Origin: an uncultured Agathobaculum sp. | GTDB lineage: Bacteria > Bacillota > Clostridia > Oscillospirales > Butyricicoccaceae | Direction: 5' to 3' | NCBI RefSeq assembly: GCF_944380985.1 | Contig: NZ_CALWJJ010000012.1 | Location: 1-49,522, forward strand | DNA: 49,522 nt | Part shown: positions 27,252-35,589 of the stretch, piece by piece | How the letters are laid out: every line of letters starts with the position of its first letter | How positions within the stretch are numbered: position 1 is the stretch's first letter | Notes under the pieces: model-generated | The model's database searches: none | The model's input: only the letters and a program-made list of their open reading frames with translations | Told to the model about the DNA's origin: nothing | Position numbers and translations under genes: made by a program

Positions 27252-27512
27252 TTACACAGCGTAACCTTTTTGCGCGCGCCGCTGCATAGCCTGCGGCGAT
27301 AGCCCAGTCAAATACAGCGTTTCTCCAAGCGCGCTTTCGCATAGGACGGCAGCGCGCGGCAGATCGTCGTACAGCTCGATAATACGCCCTTCTTCTTGCA
27401 GACGGGTGAGCAGCTTTTGCGTGCGCCGCGACGCGGTCGCCGTATCCATATCAAATACCGCAACCACGTTTTGCAGCGGCACGATATAATCCTGACCCAG
27501 ATGCAGATACAT
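27252..27512 (-). CDS. remB: RemB-like DUF370 protein
   Basis: The start is the ATG at 27512 (MYLHLGQDYIVPL) after GGGGG; the longer upstream frame is not used. The 86-residue product matches the extracellular matrix regulatory protein B / DUF370 family, which sits between recF and gyrB in Bacillus as well. The paralogous RemA is a DNA-binding regulator of matrix genes; the job of RemB is less clear. VVAVFDMDTAT and SRRT are family features. Position and sequence agree. Confidence 0.88.
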   Translation of the reverse strand: MYLHLGQDYIVPLQNVVAVFDMDTATASRRTQKLLTRLQEEGRIIELYDDLPRAAVLCESALGETLYLTGLSPQAMQRRAQKGYAV

Positions 27513-27633
27513 CAAATTCCCCCGGATTTTTTGGATAAAAAAGCATATACTGTTTTTTTCTATTAGAGATGCCAACCTACATTTGTTATTATACCACTTT
27601 TTTACCTCTTTGTGTAGCAAAACCTCGCAAAAG

Positions 27634-28734
27634 TCAAATTATTTTACCGTTTTTTATTTGAAACACCGCGCCAGCGCGCAATTTTTGCGATATACCATCC
27701 TCACAGCAGGTGATCATTACCTGCCCATCGGCGATGCGGTTAAGCACAAAGTCCTGCCGCCGGCGATCAAGCTCGGAAAGCACGTCGTCAAGCAGCAGTA
27801 CGGGATACTCCCCATCCTCAAAAAAGAACAGCTCACGCTCGGCAAGCTTTAAGGATAGCGTGCAGGTGCGCACCTGTCCCTGCGAGCCGTATGCGGCTGC
27901 GCTGCGTCCATCAAGCAGCAGGATCAAATCATCCTTATGTGGGCCGGACAGACAGCTTTTTGCGGCAATTTCGGCAGCTTTGTGCCGAAAAACATGGTCG
28001 ATTAGCTGATTTTCGATCTGCTTTGCCTCAGCAAACGGATCGGTAATAGACGATACGGTCTGATAAACGCCTGACAGCTTTTCCTGCGGCGCAATATCAG
28101 CGTGCACGGTTGCCGCGTGGTCAAGCAGTTTTTTGCAGTAATAAGCGCGGTAGCGGATGATCTGCGCACCAAAGCGCGCCATGCGCAGCGAAAAATCCTC
28201 CCACATCGAAAGCAGCGAGGGCTTTTGCTCGCTATCACGCAGGATGCGGGTTTTATGCTCATGCAGGCGGTGGTATTCCTCCAGATAACGCGCGTAATTT
28301 GGCCGCAGCTGACACAGCGCGGTATCCAGAAACCGACGCCGCGCAGCGGCGCCCGCTCGCACAAGCGTCAGATCCTCCGGGCAGAACAGCACAGTTTTGA
28401 TAAGCCCTTGTACATCGGCCTGCCGCCGCTGCCGTACGCCATTTTTATATATTTCCATTGCTTTCATGCGTGAAAGGCGCAGCTCAAGTGCAATATCGCG
28501 CTGGTTTACAGTAAATTCCGCCTGAATAAAGGCATGATCCGCGCCAAAGCGCAGGCCTTCTTTTTTCTGCGCCGTGCGAAACAGCCGCATGGTCGAACAG
28601 GCAGATACAGCTTCAAGCAAATTGGTCTTGCCCTGTCCGTTCTCACCGCAGATCAGATTGACCGAGGGATCAAACGCAAAGTTTTCTTTTTCGTAGTTGC
28701 GGAACTGCTCGAGTGTAAGCGTACGAAAGTTCAT
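27634..28734 (-). CDS. recF: DNA replication and repair protein RecF
   Basis: The 366-residue SMC-like ATPase has Walker A GENGQGKTNLLE, an ABC signature-like YGSQGQVRT, and Walker B VLLLDDVLSELD. RecF loads RecA at gaps with RecO and RecR. The ATG overlaps the stop codon of the upstream YcxB-like gene by 4 bases, so they are translationally coupled. Confidence 0.97.
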   Translation of the reverse strand: MNFRTLTLEQFRNYEKENFAFDPSVNLICGENGQGKTNLLEAVSACSTMRLFRTAQKKEGLRFGADHAFIQAEFTVNQRDIALELRLSRMKAMEIYKNGVRQRRQADVQGLIKTVLFCPEDLTLVRAGAAARRRFLDTALCQLRPNYARYLEEYHRLHEHKTRILRDSEQKPSLLSMWEDFSLRMARFGAQIIRYRAYYCKKLLDHAATVHADIAPQEKLSGVYQTVSSITDPFAEAKQIENQLIDHVFRHKAAEIAAKSCLSGPHKDDLILLLDGRSAAAYGSQGQVRTCTLSLKLAERELFFFEDGEYPVLLLDDVLSELDRRRQDFVLNRIADGQVMITCCEDGISQKLRAGAVFQIKNGKII

Positions 28735-29279
28735 CGCTTTTTCACCTGGCAGGACGGGTTTTTGCTTGTCAGCAGGGTGATTAGACCGGTTTCTCCATCT
28801 GCAAAGGCGTCTGCCGGACAGACAATGCTGATCCCGGCGCCCGGGCGTCCGATGTGGATGCAGACAATCTTTCCGTCAGTCCTTATCTGCTGGACGCTTT
28901 GATACGGCACCTCCATTTTTCGATTGCCGCGCTCGCGGCAGCCGTAGGTAAATTTCTTATCATAAAAGTGCATTTCATAATGCAGATCGGTCGTACCATA
29001 TTGCTCGCGCATTTGTTTTTCATGCCGCGCCAGCTGCACCCCGGGCAGCGATGAACGGATAAAATAAATCACACCGGCTACAAATAGCACAAACAGAAGA
29101 TACTGTATGCCGGCCACGCTGCTACTGGAAAATGACGCCGATACCCACAGATAGGCCGCGCAGAACACCGCTGTTAGCGCAAATAGATAGATAAAATATT
29201 TTCTTTTGCTTGCAAAGCGGGAAAAATACAGTTTCCACTGGTTGTGATCCATGCGGAATTTGACGGTTTTATCCTGCAT
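28731..29279 (-). CDS. YcxB-like membrane protein
   Basis: The 182-residue product has two membrane helices (about 27-46 and 60-78) followed by a mixed alpha/beta cytoplasmic domain with HFYDKKFTYGC, VPYQSVQQI and CPADAFADGE. This layout matches the YcxB-like family, whose function is unknown. It is inserted between the S4 gene and recF, where many Firmicutes have nothing. The 4-base overlap with recF shows it is part of the dnaN-recF operon. Confidence 0.65.
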   Translation of the reverse strand: MQDKTVKFRMDHNQWKLYFSRFASKRKYFIYLFALTAVFCAAYLWVSASFSSSSVAGIQYLLFVLFVAGVIYFIRSSLPGVQLARHEKQMREQYGTTDLHYEMHFYDKKFTYGCRERGNRKMEVPYQSVQQIRTDGKIVCIHIGRPGAGISIVCPADAFADGETGLITLLTSKNPSCQVKKR

Positions 29280-29322
29280 GAAGCCTCTCCCCTCTATCGG
29301 TTACATATATAGCCGCCGATGT

Positions 29323-29529
29323 TTACTGAATACAAACGGTTTCGCTATCGAGCGATACCCTATCGCCGGGGCGCAGTTTTTTGCCGCGTTGCAAGCACAC
29401 TTCTCCATTTACCTTTACCTCACCGGCCGCAATGCGAATTTTTGCCTCTCCGCCCGAAGAGACTAGATTGGCGAATTTAAGCAGAGCATCCAGCTTGATA
29501 AACGCGGTTTCCAGCCTGATCTCAATCAT
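29323..29529 (-). CDS. yaaA: S4-domain RNA-binding protein (YaaA/RlbA type)
   Basis: The small 68-residue S4 protein has FIKLDALLKFANLVSSGGEAK and VKVNGEV with RGKKLRPGD, a minimal S4 RNA-binding fold. It overlaps the end of dnaN by 8 bases. The same gene lies between dnaN and recF in Bacillus. A role in ribosome assembly is reported for relatives; here it is inferred from position. Confidence 0.92.
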   Translation of the reverse strand: MIEIRLETAFIKLDALLKFANLVSSGGEAKIRIAAGEVKVNGEVCLQRGKKLRPGDRVSLDSETVCIQ

Positions 29530-30631
29530 TGGCCTTGAGCCTCACAGGAAGCACAAGATAGGTATATTTATCCCCTTCGGGCGGCGTGATGACGATTGGA
29601 TTGAGCGCGCCTTTTAAATGCAGTTTTACCGTGTCATCCCCTGCCGCGCGCAGCGCATCAAGCAGGTAGCGGTTGTTAAAGCCAATTTCAAGGTTTTCAA
29701 TATTTCCCTCAAACGGGCACTCATCATAGCTTTTACCGACCGCGGTGATGCAGGTCATCTGCACATAAGGGCCATCAAAATGCAAGCGCACCGGGTTTTT
29801 GAGTTTTTCGGATACGATCAGCGACACACGCTCGATGCAGGTGATCATTTCGTGCCGGTCGGCCAGCACGATGTGCTCAAATTCCTCCGGTATTGCGGCG
29901 CGGTAGTTTAAAAATTCGCCGTCAATCAGACGGGTGATAAGCGTAGTACTGCCGATGCGAAATAGAATATTTTTTTTATCGGGGAATATCTCGACGTCAC
30001 CGTCTTCTTCGGTTAGGATGCGTTCAATTTCGCGCAGCGACGAGCCGGGCACGACGAACCTCATGTTTTCGTTGACGCCTTCGATGTGCTCGCGGCGCAG
30101 CGATAAGCGGTAGCCGTCGACCGCGACGACGTTTAGCAGGCCGTCCTCAATTTCAAACAGGCAGCCGGTGTGGATGGGCTTGGATTCATTGTCGGATACG
30201 GAAAAGATGGTCTGCGCGATCATGCTTTTGAGTAGGGCCTGCGGCAGAGAAAAGCCGATTTCTGCTGAAACTTCAGCAAGCGCGGGGTATTCGTCGGCCT
30301 CGGTTGCGACTAAGTTAAAAACTGCGCGGCCGCATTTAATGGTAGTGAGCAGTTTATCATCGGTTTCCAGATAGACGGTATCCTGTGGCAGCTTGCGCAC
30401 AATATCATAAAAAAGGCGTGCGTTTAGCACAATACTGCCCGGTTCTATTACATCGGTTTCGGCTGTTGTGCGGATGCCCATATAAAGGTCGTAGCCGGTT
30501 AGGGTGAGCGAATTTACTTCTGCGGTGATGAGCAGTCCTTCAAGCAGCGGCATTGTGCTTTTGCCGGTAACAGCACGGGAGGCTGTGCCGATCAAATTGA
30601 GCAGGGTTTCTTTTTCACAGGAGAATTTCAT
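29522..30631 (-). CDS. dnaN: DNA polymerase III beta subunit (sliding clamp)
   Basis: The 369-residue product has the three-domain clamp pattern: MKFSCEKETLL at the start, ARLFYDIVRKLP, IHTGCLFEIEDGLLNVVAVDGYRLSLR, and the C-terminal PIVITPP...YLVLPVRL. It tethers the replicative polymerase to DNA. GAGGAA precedes the ATG. It lies downstream of dnaA, across the DnaA-box-rich origin region. Confidence 0.97.
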   Translation of the reverse strand: MKFSCEKETLLNLIGTASRAVTGKSTMPLLEGLLITAEVNSLTLTGYDLYMGIRTTAETDVIEPGSIVLNARLFYDIVRKLPQDTVYLETDDKLLTTIKCGRAVFNLVATEADEYPALAEVSAEIGFSLPQALLKSMIAQTIFSVSDNESKPIHTGCLFEIEDGLLNVVAVDGYRLSLRREHIEGVNENMRFVVPGSSLREIERILTEEDGDVEIFPDKKNILFRIGSTTLITRLIDGEFLNYRAAIPEEFEHIVLADRHEMITCIERVSLIVSEKLKNPVRLHFDGPYVQMTCITAVGKSYDECPFEGNIENLEIGFNNRYLLDALRAAGDDTVKLHLKGALNPIVITPPEGDKYTYLVLPVRLKAND

Positions 30632-30956
30632 CTGGAGTTCCTCTTTCTTAAATACTCATAAAGAAAAGTAAAATAGGATTTTATCGTCGTAATAGTATTT
30701 GGGGAAATTGGGGAAAAGTGCGGCAAAGCAAGTATCCATGGGAAAAATGTCGTACACAGCAGCTTGTGGATGGTTTTTGCGGTATCCACAGTTTTGTTTG
30801 CCTATTTTTTTATCCACAGGGAAGGGATTGTGTAATCCACAGCAATTTGGGGATAAAATGCAATAAAAAATAAGGAATGGAAAATGCGGTAAGTGTATTG
30901 AAAGCGGTATAATTGCCCGAACGATAGCGCTTTGATTTTAAATATATGATTGCTGT
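30632..30956. other. oriC: Replication origin, dnaA-dnaN intergenic part (oriC)
   Basis: A cluster of DnaA boxes is present: one consensus TTATCCACA at 30810-30818 and near matches GTATCCACA (30782-30790), TAATCCACA (30833-30841) and, inverted, TTGTGGATG (30764-30772). AT-rich runs follow at 30842-30900 and 30930-30957, suitable for unwinding. The position between dnaA and dnaN and the divergent gene directions nearby fit oriC. Which AT-rich run opens first cannot be seen. Confidence 0.85.
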
Positions 30957-32240
30957 TTATTCTCCACGGATATTATTGTGCAGTTTTTTTATAACTTCTT
31001 CGGTTTCATGTGCACTTTTTCGTTCTTCTTCGATTTTGTTACAGGCATGCATGACGGTGGTATGATCGCGTTTAAAAATTTTGGCGATGTCGGGGAAGGA
31101 GTATTCGAGTTCTTGCCGGATCATATACATAGCCATTTGGCGCGGATACGCTACATCCTTAGAGCGGTTTTGTGAGATCATTTGCTCGACTGGGATATAA
31201 AAATAGTTGGCAACGGCCTCCATAATACGCTCGGGTGTTGGGTTGAGCCCTGGGTTTTCGGTACGCAGCGCGTCAATCGCGTCTTCTGCCAGGCTTATTG
31301 TGATCGGCTCGCCCATCAGTTCGTGCATGGCCTTGATTTTTTTGACCGCGCCTTCGAGCTGGCGGATGTTTGCCTGAATGTTTTCTGCAATATAGTTGGA
31401 TACATCGTCTGGCATGTCCACCCCCATTTTGACCGCTTTGTCGCGGATGATCGCGATGCGGGTTTCAAAATCAGGCGGCTGAATGTCGGCGAGTAGACCC
31501 CATTCAAAACGCGTTTTCATGCGGTCTTCAAGCGTGTTGATTTCTTTGGGTGCACGGTCTGAGGTGAGTACGATCTGCTTTTTTGCCTCGTAAAGCGCGT
31601 TAAAGGTATGAAAAAATTCTTCCTGCGTGCGTTCCTTTCCGGCGATGAACTGCACGTCGTCAAGCAGCAGTAGGTCAACCATGCGGTATTTGTTGCGAAA
31701 TGCCTGTACGTTTCCCTCCTGTATCGCGGTGATCAACTCGTTGGTAAAGTCTTCGCCTTTTACATAGATGATGCGAAATTCCGGATGCGTGCGGCGCAGT
31801 ACATTTGCGATCGCATACATCAGGTGTGTTTTGCCAAGGCCGGAGTTGCCGTAGATAAACAGCGGGTTATTTTCGGCGGCGGGTCGCTGGGCAACCGAAT
31901 ACGCCGCCGCATGCGCAAACTTGTTGCTTGAGCCTACGATAAACCGCTCGAACGTATAATCCTCATAAGGGGAGGCGCTGGAAGCGGATGGCGTTGAGTA
32001 TTCTCCCGTTACAATTACAACTGTAATTGTGTCGCCGGTCAGTTCGTAAAGCGCGTTTTGCAGCGGTTCTGTAAATTTATGCTCGATAAATTCCTTTTTA
32101 AACTGCACCGGAGAGTGCAAAATCAAACGGTTGTCCGTAAAGGAAACAACCGTTGCGTCGTCAAACCAGGCGGAAAGGCTGGACGGCGGGAAATCGCGCT
32201 CAAGCCGTTCAAGCACCATTTCCAGTATATTGTTGGCCAT
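30957..32240 (-). CDS. dnaA: Chromosomal replication initiator DnaA
   Basis: The start is ATG 32240 (MANNILEMVLERLERDF), 7 bases after GAGGAGG, not the upstream in-frame start. The 427-residue product has domain I, a short linker, an AAA+ domain with Walker A GNSGLGKTHLM and Walker B LLLLDDVQF, and the DNA-binding domain with DHTTVMHACNKIE. It binds DnaA boxes on both sides of its own gene and opens the origin. One box lies within its promoter, consistent with autoregulation. Confidence 0.97.
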   Translation of the reverse strand: MANNILEMVLERLERDFPPSSLSAWFDDATVVSFTDNRLILHSPVQFKKEFIEHKFTEPLQNALYELTGDTITVVIVTGEYSTPSASSASPYEDYTFERFIVGSSNKFAHAAAYSVAQRPAAENNPLFIYGNSGLGKTHLMYAIANVLRRTHPEFRIIYVKGEDFTNELITAIQEGNVQAFRNKYRMVDLLLLDDVQFIAGKERTQEEFFHTFNALYEAKKQIVLTSDRAPKEINTLEDRMKTRFEWGLLADIQPPDFETRIAIIRDKAVKMGVDMPDDVSNYIAENIQANIRQLEGAVKKIKAMHELMGEPITISLAEDAIDALRTENPGLNPTPERIMEAVANYFYIPVEQMISQNRSKDVAYPRQMAMYMIRQELEYSFPDIAKIFKRDHTTVMHACNKIEEERKSAHETEEVIKKLHNNIRGE

Positions 32241-32271
32241 GGGGCGCCTCCTCATGTTGATAGATACTAAT

Positions 32272-32300
32272 ATAATAGCATAACTTATCCACAGATTCAA
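32272..32300 (-). promoter_or_regulatory. dnaA promoter containing a DnaA box
   Basis: Minus-strand TTGAAT (32295-32300), a 17-base spacer and TATTAT (32272-32277). A consensus DnaA box (TTATCCACA, 32285-32293) fills the spacer, so bound DnaA would block RNA polymerase. This is also the second, upstream half of the origin box set. Confidence 0.8.
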
Positions 32301-32421
32301 CGAGTTTTGTTGACAAAGAATGCGCATTTACTGGCTGTTTTCTCATTATCACGCTATTGATTGTGGTAAAATATAAACTGTCTACAACATGTTGAAAAAT
32401 TGCAAATAGCCTAAAAAAACC

Positions 32422-32450
32422 TTGACACAAGGCGGGTTTTATAAGATAAT
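32422..32450 (+). promoter_or_regulatory. Predicted promoter of the rpmH-rnpA operon
   Basis: TTGACA (32422-32427), a 17-base spacer and GATAAT (32445-32450) lie about 110 bases before rpmH. Confidence 0.75.
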
Positions 32451-32559
32451 AAGTATTGTCTCATATTGTGCGGACAGGCAGCGGCATGTGCCCGCCTATC
32501 ATGCCGGACCTATGCCGGTGCCCATCCGTAAATCGTTGAAACAGGGAGGTGCACAGAGA

Positions 32560-32694
32560 ATGAAAAGAACGTATCAGCCCAAGAAGCGTCAGCGCTCCAA
32601 GGAGCATGGATTCCGCAAGCGTATGCACACATCGAACGGCCGCAAAGTGCTGGCTCGCCGGCGTGCGAAGGGCCGCAAAAAGTTGACGGCTTAA
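32560..32694 (+). CDS. rpmH: 50S ribosomal protein L34
   Basis: The 44-residue, highly basic protein reads [18 protein letters not shown] and ends in [11 protein letters not shown], the invariant L34 pattern. The ATG at 32560 follows GGGAGGT. It is the first gene of the rightward arm. Confidence 0.97.
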   Translation: MKRTYQPKKRQRSKEHGFRKRMHTSNGRKVLARRRAKGRKKLTA

Positions 32695-32967
32695 TTTTCT
32701 TAAAACAGGGCTTTATTTACAACAAAGCATGCGCATATGCGCGAGTTTTGAAAAAAATCCGGCATTTTTTCTGTCGGATCACGCACCAGCGGTGCGGAAA
32801 AGTTCGCAGCGGGCCGCTTATGCGGTCTGCTTTTTCTTTCTTTGAAAACCGGAGAAATGGGATTCGGGCAGCGCCTGCCGGGCACAAAAGAGGTCTGCCA
32901 GCTTTGCAATTTACTTAGCTGCAAAGAAGTTCGTTTTTCAGGGGCATCGGAAAAACGAGGGGAAAAA
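32695..32967. other. rpmH-rnpA spacer with several hairpins
   Basis: This 273-base gap has no gene. It holds consecutive hairpins (GCACC/GGTGC near 32783, ATCCG/CGGAT near 32758) and a terminator-like stem at 32806-32830 followed by TTTTT. This may reduce transcription from rpmH into rnpA, as the L34 protein is needed in greater amount. No promoter for rnpA was recognised. Confidence 0.45.
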
Positions 32968-33312
32968 ATGAAAAATACCATATCATTAAAGCAAAACCAC
33001 GAGTTTCGCCGTTTGTATCACCGGGGCGTCAGCTCGGCAGGCAGGCATCTTATTCTGTACTGCCGTAAAAATCACCTGGGATGCAACCGGCTGGGTTTGA
33101 CAGTCAGCGCCAAATTGGCGGGTGCAGTGCAGCGCAACCGCATCAAGCGTCTGTTTCGTGAGGCATACCGCCTGCATGAGACGGAGTTTGCCAAGGGCGT
33201 AGACCTGGTGCTTGTCGCGCGCAGCCGCGCGGTGGGCGCAACCTACTGGGAAGTTGAAAAATCGCTGTTGCGTGCCTTACAGGATAACAAGGCCGCGGCG
33301 GCTCAGCCGTGA
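32968..33312 (+). CDS. rnpA: Ribonuclease P protein component
   Basis: The start is ATG 32968 after CGAGGGG. The 114-residue protein has [14 protein letters not shown] at the N-terminus and the RNR signature [14 protein letters not shown]. It assists the RNase P RNA in 5' tRNA maturation. Its stop codon overlaps the GTG start of yidD. Confidence 0.95.
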   Translation: MKNTISLKQNHEFRRLYHRGVSSAGRHLILYCRKNHLGCNRLGLTVSAKLAGAVQRNRIKRLFREAYRLHETEFAKGVDLVLVARSRAVGATYWEVEKSLLRALQDNKAAAAQP

Positions 33313-33521
33313 AGCGGTTTTTACTGGCGGCAATCGGGTTTTACCGCCGGTATATTTCGCCAAACCACGCCCCTTGTTGCCGCTATATTCCAACCTGCTC
33401 GCAGTATGCGGTCGAAGCGATTGAGAAATACGGCGCGATCAAAGGCGGCTGGTTGGCGGTCAAACGCATTTGCCGCTGCCATCCCTTTTCTAAGCACGAC
33501 CCGTACGACCCCGTGCCATAA
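33309..33521 (+). CDS. yidD: Membrane protein insertion efficiency factor YidD
   Basis: The GTG at 33309 overlaps the rnpA stop codon by 4 bases. The 70-residue product has the family core [27 protein letters not shown] and [14 protein letters not shown]. YidD is a small inner-membrane-associated protein that helps YidC; its gene lies between rnpA and yidC in most bacteria, as here. Confidence 0.95.
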   Translation: MKRFLLAAIGFYRRYISPNHAPCCRYIPTCSQYAVEAIEKYGAIKGGWLAVKRICRCHPFSKHDPYDPVP

Positions 33522-33624
33522 AGGGCGGCGTATCGGAAAAATGCAAATTCAATCGGGCGGCAGGCGGCGGAGAGGATAGTCCATCCGCCCGGCAGATGAA
33601 AAAATAAACCCTACGGAGGATCTT

Positions 33625-34635
33625 ATGGGAGAAATATTCGGACTTGCCATCGTTAGGCCACTCGGCCTGATCCTGCTCGGCATATTTAAGATCGTCGGCA
33701 ACTATGGTCTGGCGGTCATCCTGTTTGCTCTGCTGGTCAAGCTGGTCATTCTGCCGCTGACCATCAAGAGCAAAAAGAGCATGCTGAAAATGACGGCGCT
33801 CAACGCCGAGCTGCAGCAGCTGCAAAAGAAATACGCTAACAACCGCATCAAACTCAATGAGGAGATGCAAAAGCTGTATGAGCGTCACGGCGTCAGTCCG
33901 ATGTCGGGCTGTTTGCCGCAGTTTATCCCGCTTCCGGTTATGTTCGGCCTTTATTATGCGGTGCAGCAGCCGCTCAAGTTTATGCTTGGCTTTGGTGACG
34001 AAGTGCTCACCGAGCTGGCAGGGCTGGTCGGCGTCGATCCTAGTACACTTAACTACACCGGACAGATCACCATTGCAGACAGGCTTGCCCAAATGTATGT
34101 GGAAAACGGTGGCGCATGGCCGCAGTCGGTCACCGCAATTACGGATGGACAGGGCGAGCTGCTCAATATTGATTTTACCTTTTTCGGTTTGAATCTTGCT
34201 GAAACCCCGTCTTTTATCAACCCCAGCCTCATTTGGCTCATCCCGATCCTGTCGGGCGCGACCGCGTTTCTTTCGAGCTTTGTTATACAAAAAATGCAGC
34301 AGAGTAAAAACGCAAACAACGCCATGGCTGGCCAAATGCGCATGCTGTATATCATCACGCCGTTGATGTCGCTGTATTTCGGCTTCATTCTGCCCGGCTC
34401 GATCGGCATTTACTGGATTTTCAATAACGTGTTTACCTGCTTGCAGGAAATTATACTGACCAAGTTTTTGCGCGGAAAAATGGAAAGGCAGGAGGCTGAG
34501 CAGACTGCCCGCATTGAGGAAGAAAAGCAGGCAAAGCGCGAGGCGCACAGAGCCGCGCAGCTTGAGCAGGCGGAAAGGGCAAAGGCCGAAAACGAAAAAT
34601 CTCAAAATGCAAAGAAAAAGAAAGGTGGCAGGTAA
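33625..34635 (+). CDS. yidC: Membrane protein insertase YidC/OxaA
   Basis: The 336-residue product has five hydrophobic segments; the first two span about 10-50 and include YGLAVILFALLVKLVILPLT. The cytoplasmic coiled coil QQLQKKYANN and the MSGCLPQFIPLPVMFGLYY motif are typical of YidC/SpoIIIJ. It lacks the lipobox seen in Bacillus homologues and ends in a basic tail (KKKKGG) that can bind ribosomes. GGAGG precedes the ATG. Confidence 0.95.
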   Translation: MGEIFGLAIVRPLGLILLGIFKIVGNYGLAVILFALLVKLVILPLTIKSKKSMLKMTALNAELQQLQKKYANNRIKLNEEMQKLYERHGVSPMSGCLPQFIPLPVMFGLYYAVQQPLKFMLGFGDEVLTELAGLVGVDPSTLNYTGQITIADRLAQMYVENGGAWPQSVTAITDGQGELLNIDFTFFGLNLAETPSFINPSLIWLIPILSGATAFLSSFVIQKMQQSKNANNAMAGQMRMLYIITPLMSLYFGFILPGSIGIYWIFNNVFTCLQEIILTKFLRGKMERQEAEQTARIEEEKQAKREAHRAAQLEQAERAKAENEKSQNAKKKKGGR

Positions 34636-34638
34636 TCA

Positions 34639-35571
34639 ATGCAAAAATTTATAGAAGCCACCGGCGATACCCGCGACGCGGCGATCGAGAATGCACTCTG
34701 CCAACTTGGTCTGGAGCGGGACGATGTATCGGTCGAGGTGCTGGATAACGGAAAAAAGGGCTTTCTTGGCATTGGCGCCGCGCCGGCGCGTGTGCGCGTG
34801 TCATATGAGGCGCCGGATGAGCCGATAAAAGAAACGCAGCCCAAAGAGCAGGCGGTACAAAACGATCAAAAGTCAGAAAAACTGTCCATCACGGATGAGG
34901 ACGATACTCCGCGTCTTGTCAAGGCTGCGCCGCCGGATTTTGTGCCCGAAAAACTGGAGATCGAGCGTCCGCCCCGACAGGAGCGTCCGCGCCGGGAGCG
35001 CGGTGGACGCCGTGAGCGCCGGACGCAGGACGCTCGCCCGATCACACCGTCGGTGCCTAAAGAGCGTGAGCTTATTCCGGTTTCTGAGGAAGGCATGAAA
35101 AAGGCTGCCGACCTTGCGACCGATTTTATCCAGGGCCTGCTTGAAAAAATGGGCATTGAGGGTGAAGTAACCGTTCTGCCGCAGGTCGAGTGCGATCAGC
35201 TGCGGATCGAGATCTCCGGGCCGGACATGGGTCCGATTATCGGCCGCCGGGGCGATACGCTGGATGCTATCCAGTATCTTGGCTCGCTGATTCTGAACAA
35301 CGGGTTGGACGAGCATGTGCGTTTGTCGGTCAATACCGAGAATTACCGCGAAAAGCGTGCCGAAAGCCTGGAGCGTCTGGCGCGCAAAATGGCGATGAAG
35401 GTGATAAAATCCCACCGCTCGATGACGCTTGAGCCGATGAATCCCTATGAGCGTCGCATCATTCACGCTGCGCTGCAGGATTTTAACGGTGTGATGACCT
35501 ATTCGACCGGCACCGAGCCTGGCCGCCGTGTTGTTATCGCGCCGGATAACAGCCACCGCGCGCATCATTGA
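34639..35571 (+). CDS. jag: Jag/KhpB RNA-binding protein
   Basis: The 310-residue product has a Jag-N domain (MQKFIEATGDTRDAAIENAL; KGFLGIGAAPARV), a long charged and Arg-rich linker (about 55-150), a KH domain with GPIIGRRGDTLDAIQ, and a C-terminal R3H domain with PYERRIIHAAL. The family binds RNA with KhpA and controls cell elongation in streptococci. Its start lies 4 bases after yidC, matching the conserved yidC-jag pair. Confidence 0.95.
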   Translation: MQKFIEATGDTRDAAIENALCQLGLERDDVSVEVLDNGKKGFLGIGAAPARVRVSYEAPDEPIKETQPKEQAVQNDQKSEKLSITDEDDTPRLVKAAPPDFVPEKLEIERPPRQERPRRERGGRRERRTQDARPITPSVPKERELIPVSEEGMKKAADLATDFIQGLLEKMGIEGEVTVLPQVECDQLRIEISGPDMGPIIGRRGDTLDAIQYLGSLILNNGLDEHVRLSVNTENYREKRAESLERLARKMAMKVIKSHRSMTLEPMNPYERRIIHAALQDFNGVMTYSTGTEPGRRVVIAPDNSHRAHH

Positions 35572-35589
35572 TGGTGGGGGCTATTTGGC

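Noticed and set aside
33490..34605. 371-codon minus-strand ORF opposite yidC
   Set aside because: It is antisense to a clear YidC and shows only shadow composition.
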